From Methanocalculus sp. MSAO_Arc2 (GTDB taxonomy: Archaea > Halobacteriota > Methanomicrobia > Methanomicrobiales > Methanocorpusculaceae), in the NCBI GenBank assembly GCA_003838065.1, contig QZAC01000123.1, positions 1 to 12,530 of the forward strand: a stretch of 12,530 nucleotides of DNA. Direction: 5' to 3'. Position numbers and translations under genes: made by a program. Below are positions 6,999-12,530 of this stretch, in pieces (position 1 is the stretch's first letter; each line of letters starts with the position of its first letter). The notes beneath the pieces were generated by a model. The model was given only the letters and a program-made list of their open reading frames with translations, had not been told where the DNA came from and searched no databases.

Positions 6999-8986
6999 TG
7001 GGAGAGCACCCCTGGCAGGGTATCTGCAGTTACCTCTGTCATCTCTTGCTGCATCCATGGTGGGAGCCCGCCCTTTACGAGCGGCTCAAGGAACCTGCTG
7101 TCCCCAAGGAGGAGAAGACCGCGGTCATCAGGGGTGCGGAGTACACGGCCCAGTGACTGGGCTGCCTTGTTGATCGCAGGGAGGGTATAGGCGATGAATT
7201 CACCTTCTCTTCCAAACTTCCGTTTGAAGTACTGGATGCTCATCGCCCGCACCGGCGTATAGGGGGCAAGCGGGAGACCAACGACCAGGGCGCCGGAGAG
7301 GAGGTCGCCCCGGTAATCAAGCCCTTCGCTCCATTTTCCTCCGCAGACAGCAAAGAGGATCCCGGACCGTTTCTTTGCAGGCAGCGCAAGGAATTCATCA
7401 AGAAGGTCATGCGCCTCGCGTGCATCACGGGGTTCAACAAAGACCTTTTTCTTCGCTATCCGGCATCTCCAGGCATAATCGCTCATAATCTGATACGATG
7501 GGAAATAGACTGCCAGGTTTCCCTGTGCCCCGGCAAAGGCTGTGATCGTCTTCACTGTCCGCTCGATATTGCCTGCATCCTGCCGCATCCGAAATGCAGT
7601 GGTGATGTCCTTTGATACGAGCAGGAGACGGTTTTTCTCGGGAAACGCGTTAGGGATCGAGAGGGTGTCAACCAGCACATTCCCAAAGTAGTAGCGGCGG
7701 AAACTCTCTATCGGTGAGAGCGTGCCGCTGATGAGAAGGCAGGCATGGTGTTTTTCTGCGATATGGGTGAGTTTTTCTGCAGGGTCGATATTTCTCACCT
7801 CCAGTATCACCGCATCATCCTCCTGTCGATACATTGTCAGGTACGCTGGATCTGCTCCAGAGAGGTGGATCCGATAGAGAAACTCGGAGAGCCGTTCGAT
7901 GGCGGTCTCGCGGAACTCTCCTTTCTGCATGTTTTTCTCCCGGATCGTCTCGCTGATTGCGATCGTCTCCTCGACGATCGCTGCCATCGAAGGATAGAGC
8001 GATCCTCTGGTCAGGAGACGGTCAAAGATAGCCGGGTCAAACCAGTCTTCAGTCTCGTTGGACTGCCTGAGCCCGTCCATAAAGTCCCGGATACGCGGGA
8101 GCACGTGCCGTACTGCTTCTGCCCCCTTCACCTTTGTCTTCAGGGAGGCGAGTTCGTGTGAAGCATGCTGGATCTCGCGTTCCTCCAGTTCGATGCTCTG
8201 GATCCCCTGCACCACGTCTCCGATGTTGTGGCCTTCGTCCACAAGCAGGATCACATCTTCAGGCTCGATATTCAGCGAGACGAGCAGCTGCTCCCGGATT
8301 TCATCATTGAAGAGATGGTGGTAGTTGACAATTAACACATCCGCATGCCGTGCGGCTGTCATCATCAGGTCATATGGACAGAGCCCCCCGGCATAGCTGT
8401 GCAGGGAGTCCGGATTCACCACGGTCATTGCCGCTCGTTCTGCTTTTTTCCGGATCTCCTGGGACGGAACAAGCCTGAAGCCTTCATCTCCTTCAAGAAA
8501 CACCCTGCTCCGCACAAAATACGGGCAGATGAGGGGGTGGTCCCGGTCCTGTTTTTTAATCTGCCGGACAATTTCCGGATCTTTTGCCGGAATGTATGAT
8601 CCTTTCATTGCCTGCTCCCGCATCAGGGCGCTTGTGAAGGTCTTCACTCCTTCACACCGCCGGTATACATCGCCCATTCCGCCAAGCGGGCACATGCTCC
8701 GTTTGCCGATCAGGTAGGAAAATTTCAGGTTCGGTTTCTTCTGGCGGATGAGATCGAGTTCCCTGATGAAGGTGTTCAGCTGGGAAATGGTCCGCACAGC
8801 AATCAGGATCGTCTTACCATGTGCTTCTGCAAGGAGTGCTGAGACGACGCTTGACTTGCCGCTGCCGGTCGGGGCGTCGATCATGAGGATGCCGCCGTTT
8901 CTGGCGGTGCCTGCGGCAGCGTTCAGCATTGTCTCCTGGTGGGGTCGGTAGTGCGGATAGGGGAACCAGTCATCTATTGTGCTCAT
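6989..8986 (-). CDS. XPD/Rad3-type Fe-S DNA helicase
   Basis: A 665-residue superfamily 2 helicase, expected to unwind DNA 5' to 3' as XPD does, in repair or bubble opening. Walker A is APTGSGKSS (38-46) and the DEAH box is DEGH (250-253). Late motifs are GGKWSEGLDY (about 549-558) and QSLGRVLR (about 610-617). Four cysteines between Walker A and DEGH (Cys99, Cys111, Cys154, Cys203) match the XPD [4Fe-4S] ligands. The last is in GLCPYD, shortly before HADVLIVNYHHL, as in human XPD. The Cys111-Cys154 and Cys154-Cys203 spacings are longer than in human XPD. ATG at 8986 has a weak GAGG 5 nt upstream; an upstream in-frame extension is rejected because family similarity begins here. It is the first gene of the helicase-ogt-mobA unit. 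DinG-like function is the alternative, but the Fe-S layout favours XPD. Confidence 0.92.
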   Translation of the reverse strand: MSTIDDWFPYPHYRPHQETMLNAAAGTARNGGILMIDAPTGSGKSSVVSALLAEAHGKTILIAVRTISQLNTFIRELDLIRQKKPNLKFSYLIGKRSMCPLGGMGDVYRRCEGVKTFTSALMREQAMKGSYIPAKDPEIVRQIKKQDRDHPLICPYFVRSRVFLEGDEGFRLVPSQEIRKKAERAAMTVVNPDSLHSYAGGLCPYDLMMTAARHADVLIVNYHHLFNDEIREQLLVSLNIEPEDVILLVDEGHNIGDVVQGIQSIELEEREIQHASHELASLKTKVKGAEAVRHVLPRIRDFMDGLRQSNETEDWFDPAIFDRLLTRGSLYPSMAAIVEETIAISETIREKNMQKGEFRETAIERLSEFLYRIHLSGADPAYLTMYRQEDDAVILEVRNIDPAEKLTHIAEKHHACLLISGTLSPIESFRRYYFGNVLVDTLSIPNAFPEKNRLLLVSKDITTAFRMRQDAGNIERTVKTITAFAGAQGNLAVYFPSYQIMSDYAWRCRIAKKKVFVEPRDAREAHDLLDEFLALPAKKRSGILFAVCGGKWSEGLDYRGDLLSGALVVGLPLAPYTPVRAMSIQYFKRKFGREGEFIAYTLPAINKAAQSLGRVLRTPDDRGLLLLGDSRFLEPLVKGGLPPWMQQEMTEVTADTLPGVLSQWR

Positions 8987-9120
8987 GTGTGCCTCGCTTT
9001 TTCGCGATCGCGTCTTCGGATCTCTCAAATGGGTTCGTCCCAAGATTATAAAGTGGTGATGTTTTCGTATTGCGGGGTGTATGGATCGGTTTAATCCTGC
9101 ACAAGATCAAATATAAACCT
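8987..9120. promoter_or_regulatory. Divergent promoter region between helicase and purB
   Basis: These 134 bp serve two divergent operons. For the helicase, the minus strand has TTTATAAT at 9045-9052, which would give a leader of roughly 35 nt, and a further TTTATATTT at about 9109-9117. For purB, TTTAAT at 9090-9095 is centred about 28 bp before the ATG, which fits a leaderless mRNA. A perfect 10-bp palindrome CGCGATCGCG (9003-9012) lies in the predicted helicase leader. All roles are inferred from position. Confidence 0.5.
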
Positions 9121-10461
9121 ATGGCGATCCATCCAATAGACTTCCGGTACGGCACAGCCGAGATGCGTCGCATCTGGAGTGAGGAGGCACGATTTAAGGC
9201 GATCATCAGGGCCGAGGTGGCCCTTGCAATGGCTGAGGCCGAAGTTGGGCTTATCCCGGCAGAGGCTGCAGAAGCGATTGCTTTGGCCGCACCAAAGGCA
9301 ACGCTCAGGCGTGCAAACGAGATCGAGTCAGAGATCCACCATGACATGATGGCGGTTGTGAAGACGCTTGCCGAGGTTGCAGGACCTGCAGGCCGGTTTG
9401 TCCATTTCGGGGCAACGTCAAACGATATCCTGGATACCGCAACAGGTCTTCAGCTCAAAGATGCGTTCAATTGCATCGAAGAGAAGCTTAAGATTCTTCT
9501 CCGTATTCTGATTGAGAGGAGCATATCCACCAAGACGCTCGTCTGTGCGGGGCGGACGCATGGCCAGATCGGTGTCCCGACCACGTACGGGCTGCGGTTT
9601 GCTATCTGGGCCAGTGAGATCGGCCGCCACATCATCCGTCTCCGGGAGATCAGGCCTCGTGTCGTCGTTGGCCAGCTGACCGGTGCGGTCGGGACGCAGG
9701 CGGCATTTGGCGATGAGGGGATGGAGGTGCAGGCTGCGATGATGCGCCACCTCGATATCGGGGCAGTTGATGTCTCAAACCAGGTGATCGCACGGGACCG
9801 GTATGCTGAGTACTTCTTTTTGCTTGCAAATATCGCCACCACCCTCGATAAGATCGGTATTGAAATACGGTCGCTCCAGCGGACCGAGATTGCAGAGGTT
9901 GAGGAGGCATTTACAAAGAAACAGGTTGGTTCAAGCACAATGCCGCATAAGAAAAACCCGATTAAAAGCGAACAGGTCGGAGGTCTTGCCCGGGTGATCA
10001 GATCTGCGGTTGAGCCTGCACTCTTAAACAACACCCTCTGGGATGAGCGTGACCTGACCAACTCCTCCTGTGAACGGGTGATCTTTCCTGAAGCAACCAT
10101 TCTCTGCGACCACTGCCTCAAGGTGATGGCGCAGGCACTGGACGGCCTCATCATCAAGCCGGTGAATGTGAGGAGGAACCTCTCTCTCCTCCATGGGATC
10201 AATCTTGCCGAATCAGTGATGATCGAACTCACCCGGCGGGGCATGGACCGGCAGGCGGCTCATGAGGTGATCCGGTCTGCCAGCATGCGGGCGCTAGAAG
10301 AGGAGAGGCCGCTTGCTGAGATCCTCCAGGAGCTACCTGGTGTGACCGCCCTTCTCTCACCTGCCGAGATCAATGATGCCCTCCAGCCCGAACAGTATCT
10401 CGGGACATCGGTGCAGCAGGTTGAGCGGGTGATCAAAAAGCTCGCTCCGCTCACCTCGTGA
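9121..10461 (+). CDS. purB: Adenylosuccinate lyase
   Basis: A 446-residue fumarase/aspartase-superfamily lyase. It removes fumarate from SAICAR and from adenylosuccinate, two steps of purine synthesis. The start MAIHPIDFRYG is typical of archaeal and Gram-positive PurB. IHHDMM (72-77) and FGATSNDI (96-103) build the active site, and GRTHGQ (144-149) holds catalytic His147. The flexible signature loop GSSTMPHKKNP (270-280) carries the catalytic serine pair 271-272, and ERDLTNSSCER spans 309-319. Length is normal. No Shine-Dalgarno sequence precedes ATG 9121; TTTAAT at 9090-9095 has the spacing for a leaderless transcript. An in-frame extension to 9070 lacks family similarity. It is a single-gene unit, divergent from the helicase and convergent with the ABC permease. 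Confidence 0.97.
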   Translation: MAIHPIDFRYGTAEMRRIWSEEARFKAIIRAEVALAMAEAEVGLIPAEAAEAIALAAPKATLRRANEIESEIHHDMMAVVKTLAEVAGPAGRFVHFGATSNDILDTATGLQLKDAFNCIEEKLKILLRILIERSISTKTLVCAGRTHGQIGVPTTYGLRFAIWASEIGRHIIRLREIRPRVVVGQLTGAVGTQAAFGDEGMEVQAAMMRHLDIGAVDVSNQVIARDRYAEYFFLLANIATTLDKIGIEIRSLQRTEIAEVEEAFTKKQVGSSTMPHKKNPIKSEQVGGLARVIRSAVEPALLNNTLWDERDLTNSSCERVIFPEATILCDHCLKVMAQALDGLIIKPVNVRRNLSLLHGINLAESVMIELTRRGMDRQAAHEVIRSASMRALEEERPLAEILQELPGVTALLSPAEINDALQPEQYLGTSVQQVERVIKKLAPLTS

Positions 10462-10482
10462 TCGGAAGAACCTGTCTTGTTA

Positions 10483-10509
10483 CTCCCGGCTGGCGATCAC
10501 CGCCGGGAG
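10483..10509. terminator. Hairpin between convergent purB and ABC permease
   Basis: CTCCCGGC (10483-10490) and GCCGGGAG (10502-10509) form a perfect 8-bp GC-rich stem around an 11-nt loop, in the 53-bp gap between two convergent genes. It could act on transcripts from both sides. No long T-run follows on either strand, so this is not a classic intrinsic terminator; archaeal termination usually relies on T-tracts. It may instead protect 3' ends. Confidence 0.5.
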
Positions 10510-10514
10510 ATGGT

Positions 10515-11684
10515 CTAATCATTTGAGAGCGCATCGATTGGGTTCAGCTGCGCTGCCCGGTGCGCCGGGTAGACCCCGGCGGCAATACAGATGATAACCC
10601 CGATGCACATCCCGTAGATGACGGTGACAACAGTTGACATCGTCAAAAGATAGCTGATATCATGCATGATCAGCAGGATGAGGGCGCCTCCTCCAACAAC
10701 GCTCAGCACCCCCCCGATGACTGACCCGATCAGGCCAAGGATGGCTGCTTCATACAGGAACATCTTGCTGATATCCATCTTCTGGGTACCAATACTTCTC
10801 AGGATGCCGATCTCCTTGATCCGCTCGTTCACCGAGATGAGCATCACATTCAGGATACTGACCGCCGCAACAACAAGCGATATCCCGCCAATTGCGATCA
10901 CGAAGAGGGAGATCTGACCGATTGCCTCCCCTATTGCATCGAGTAATCCACGGAAGTCAATAATATTGACGACATCCTCCCGCCGGTTCAGCCGTCTGTC
11001 AATCTCCTCTATGATGCCATCGATATCATCGATGTTTTCAACAATGATCACGACCTGATCGTATTTGCCCCGTCCTCCATACCGTGATTCGTAAAACCGC
11101 TCAGATGCAAGAATCGCGTTATCGGTCTGAATTGCGCCGGTGAACCCGGTATTTTCAAGGATGCCCACGACCCGCACCCGCTGCTCGTGCCTGCCGACGC
11201 CGATGGTGATGAAGTTTCCTTCCCTGATCCCAAAACGCCGGGCAAGGTTTTGGCCCATCATCACCCCTTCGGTTCCGGAGACATACCGTCCTGAGATGAT
11301 CTCTGTGAGTCTCTGGATCTCATGGGGATCGATACCATAGACGGTGGCAAAGCCCCGATCGTCGCCCACTTTTATCTGGTCGTATGTCTGGTAAAATGCG
11401 GTCACCGGGTTTCGTCCGGCAGCCATCTCTATCTGCCTGACCTCTCTGTCCGTGAGCCCGGCCTTCTCACCTTCGATCGAGGGTGCTGCCGGGGTGACGA
11501 TGATCTGGTTGCCCATGGCCATGAGCTCATCTCCGACCGACTGCTCAAGTGCTGCTCCAAGGATCCCCATGGATGTGATCGCAACCACACCGATGATGAT
11601 CCCAAGCGCTGCCAGGATGGACCGGAAGAGGTGAAGCCTGACATTCCTCTGTGCAAGCTCAAATGTTATCCCGAGCAGCTTCAC
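10515..11684 (-). CDS. ABC transporter permease, MacB/FtsX type
   Basis: A 389-residue type VII (MacB-like) ABC permease. A first membrane helix at about 21-45 is followed by a large extracytoplasmic MacB periplasmic-core domain (about 46-257). Three more membrane helices lie at about 258-282, 308-340 and 351-373. The coupling region NERIKEIGILRSIGTQKMDI follows helix 2, and the C-terminus YPAHRAAQLNPIDAL is the family hallmark. The start is GTG at 11684, supported by GGGGTGATCC at 11686-11695, which can pair with the 16S rRNA tail. It overlaps the ATPase stop by 4 bp (GTGA), so the two are translationally coupled. Transporters of this type move lipoproteins, peptides or drugs, or do mechanical work; the substrate cannot be read from the sequence. 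No adaptor (MacA-like) gene is seen here. Confidence 0.93.
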   Translation of the reverse strand: MKLLGITFELAQRNVRLHLFRSILAALGIIIGVVAITSMGILGAALEQSVGDELMAMGNQIIVTPAAPSIEGEKAGLTDREVRQIEMAAGRNPVTAFYQTYDQIKVGDDRGFATVYGIDPHEIQRLTEIISGRYVSGTEGVMMGQNLARRFGIREGNFITIGVGRHEQRVRVVGILENTGFTGAIQTDNAILASERFYESRYGGRGKYDQVVIIVENIDDIDGIIEEIDRRLNRREDVVNIIDFRGLLDAIGEAIGQISLFVIAIGGISLVVAAVSILNVMLISVNERIKEIGILRSIGTQKMDISKMFLYEAAILGLIGSVIGGVLSVVGGGALILLIMHDISYLLTMSTVVTVIYGMCIGVIICIAAGVYPAHRAAQLNPIDALSND

Positions 11685-12349
11685 TGGATCACCCCGTCAC
11701 GGATGGTGATCAGCCGGTCTGCATATTGTGCGATCTCGTCGTCATGGGTGACCATCACGATCGTCTTACCCTGCTGGTTGAGGTCGGTGAGGATATCCAT
11801 GATCTGCTGGCCGGTTTTTGAGTCAAGGTTGCCGGTCGGCTCGTCACAGAGGAGGATCCTGGGATCGTTGGCAAGGGCACGGGCGATAGACACCCGCTGC
11901 TGCTGGCCCCCGGAGAGCTGGTTTGGGGTGTGGTGAATATGGCCTCCTTCGAGCCCGACAAGCCCGAGGAGTTCCCGGGGCCTGCCGGTTGTATCACGGG
12001 CGCCGGTCTTGAGGATGAGCGGGTATTCGACATTTTCATAGGCGGTTAAGAGGGGTATTAAGTTGAATTTCTGGAAGATGAACCCGATCGCATCCCGTCG
12101 CAGGTTCGTCAGCTCGTAATCAGAGAGTTCACGCGTATTTTTTCCCTCGATGTAGAGATCGCCGCTTGTCGGCTGGTCAAGGCATCCAATCTGGTTTAAG
12201 AGGGTGGTCTTTCCTGACCCCGATACCCCCATGATCGCTACAAACTCCCCAACATCGATATCGAGGGTAACTCCATTCAATGCGTAGACGTCCCCCGCTT
12301 CCATATGGTAGATTCGTCGCACATTGTCAAGTCGGATGCAGTTTTCCAT
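11681..12349 (-). CDS. ABC transporter ATP-binding protein, LolD/MacB type
   Basis: A 222-residue cytoplasmic ATPase that powers the permease encoded next to it. Walker A is GVSGSGKTT (41-49), the Q-loop is IFQKFNL (91-97, Gln93), the signature is LSGGQQQR (145-152), Walker B is ILLCDEP (165-171, Glu170) and the H-loop His is 202 (VTHDD). The stretch VYALNGVTLDI (21-31) is typical of the LolD/MacB class. ATG at 12349 is chosen because GGGAGAG lies at 12354-12360 and homology starts at ENCIRLDNV. A start at 12418 would add 23 residues encoded by the leader hairpins. The gene ends in a 4-bp overlap with the permease. Together they form a two-component exporter-type unit. Confidence 0.94.
   Translation of the reverse strand: MENCIRLDNVRRIYHMEAGDVYALNGVTLDIDVGEFVAIMGVSGSGKTTLLNQIGCLDQPTSGDLYIEGKNTRELSDYELTNLRRDAIGFIFQKFNLIPLLTAYENVEYPLILKTGARDTTGRPRELLGLVGLEGGHIHHTPNQLSGGQQQRVSIARALANDPRILLCDEPTGNLDSKTGQQIMDILTDLNQQGKTIVMVTHDDEIAQYADRLITIRDGVIQ
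11686..11695 (-). promoter_or_regulatory. Shine-Dalgarno site of the ABC permease
   Basis: GGGGTGATCC on the minus strand, just before the GTG start at 11684 and inside the end of the ATPase gene. Its GGTGATC core matches the anti-Shine-Dalgarno sequence well and decides the non-ATG start. Confidence 0.75.
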
Positions 12350-12353
12350 TCTT

Positions 12354-12360
12354 CTCTCCC
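12354..12360 (-). promoter_or_regulatory. Shine-Dalgarno site of the ABC ATPase
   Basis: GGGAGAG on the minus strand, 4 nt before the ATG at 12349 (6 nt counting from the GGGAG core). It supports this start over the upstream in-frame ATG at 12418, and lies only 3 nt past the base of the leader hairpin at 12364-12387. Confidence 0.65.
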
Positions 12361-12363
12361 TAG

Positions 12364-12423
12364 ATGCCGCAGGTCCCCCTGCTGCATGGCCGCACAGGAC
12401 GCAAGCACCAGGTGTCATGCAGC
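12364..12423 (-). promoter_or_regulatory. ABC operon leader with alternative hairpins
   Basis: Read on the minus strand, ATGCAGCAGG (12387-12378) and CCTGCGGCAT (12373-12364) form a 10-bp stem with one A-G mismatch and a GGGA tetraloop of the GNRA type. The same 5' arm begins within CATGCAGC (12388-12381), which is also a perfect complement to GCTGCATG further upstream (12423-12416). The two stems are mutually exclusive. The hairpin ends 3 nt before the Shine-Dalgarno site. The symmetry is visible; a regulatory role is inferred. Confidence 0.5.
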
Positions 12424-12430
12424 CATCCTG

Positions 12431-12444
12431 CCTGTACTTACAGG
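12431..12444. promoter_or_regulatory. Operator-like palindrome in the ABC operon promoter region
   Basis: CCTGTA and TACAGG are perfect inverted repeats around CT. A further CCTGTA half-site occurs at 12469-12474. The site lies just downstream of ATTATA (minus strand, about 12474-12479), a possible TATA box, so it may sit near the transcription start. This position would suit a repressor, but no regulator gene is in view. Confidence 0.4.
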
Positions 12445-12460
12445 TATTCTCTAGATGGTT

Positions 12461-12485
12461 TGTATGCTCCTGTATAATGTTGTAT
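12461..12485. repeat. Three TGTAT words at exact 10-bp spacing
   Basis: TGTAT occurs at 12461, 12471 and 12481, one helical turn apart, just behind the operator-like palindrome whose arms also contain TGTA. The middle copy overlaps the possible minus-strand TATA box. A plus-strand run of ten T follows at 12499-12508. The phasing may reflect protein binding on one face of the DNA or may be chance. Confidence 0.45.
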
Positions 12486-12530
12486 GTTCGAAGAGTAGTT
12501 TTTTTTTTGGATGTCGCCTTCTGTTTTTGC

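Noticed and set aside
9449..10244. 264-residue antisense reading frame in purB
   Set aside because: Composition is Ser/Arg/Ile-rich without a domain, and it lies wholly inside the well-supported purB.
12350..12418. Longer N-terminus for the ABC ATPase (MTPGACVLCGHAAG...)
   Set aside because: The segment coincides with the leader hairpins, is unlike LolD/MacB N-termini, and GGGAGAG directly precedes ATG 12349. It remains possible that it is a translated leader.
12499..12508. Run of ten T as a plus-strand terminator
   Set aside because: No plus-strand gene lies upstream in this part of the window, so there is no transcript for it to end; it may be simple AT-rich promoter background.

Overview
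The window reads as a stretch of chromosome from a methanogenic euryarchaeon, most likely order Methanomicrobiales. This is inferred from an archaeal family B DNA polymerase, an XPD/Rad3-type Fe-S helicase, archaeal-style PyrD/PyrK and a molybdopterin guanylyltransferase. AT-rich TATA-like boxes lie 24-32 bp before several start codons, and Shine-Dalgarno sites of the GGAGG/GGTGATC type precede genes inside operons. Genus-level assignment would be a guess.

Layout. Bases 1-253 are non-coding and repeat-rich, with a 9-bp-arm palindrome (32-50) and four 19-bp tandem units (83-160). A small-multidrug-export family membrane protein (254-946, +) runs into the 3' end of polB with a 6-bp gap. polB (953-3358, -) is co-directional with, and overlapped by, an LDH/MDH-family dehydrogenase (3351-4217, -). 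A 49-bp divergent promoter region separates it from pyrD-pyrK (4267-5914, +), which encode the two-subunit class 1B dihydroorotate dehydrogenase. pyrK converges, with 2 bp to spare, on a three-gene minus-strand operon: XPD-like helicase (6989-8986), ogt (6531-6998) and mobA (5917-6516). A 134-bp divergent region precedes purB (9121-10461, +). purB converges on a minus-strand ABC exporter operon (ATPase 11681-12349, permease 10515-11684) across a hairpin that may end transcription from both sides. The last 181 bp form the leader and promoter region of the ABC operon and are rich in inverted and phased repeats.

Functionally this is mostly housekeeping: replication and repair (PolB, XPD-like helicase, Ogt), nucleotide synthesis (PyrD, PyrK, PurB), cofactor synthesis (MobA), a central-carbon dehydrogenase, and two membrane transport units. 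All eleven protein genes appear intact, and I saw no mobile element, CRISPR array, tRNA or rRNA. I did not find a convincing new multi-gene system. The most interesting unexplained structure is in non-coding DNA: the mutually exclusive hairpins in the ABC operon leader, the operator-like repeats behind it, the tandem array at the left end, and the possible shared TATA box between the mdh-like gene and pyrD.
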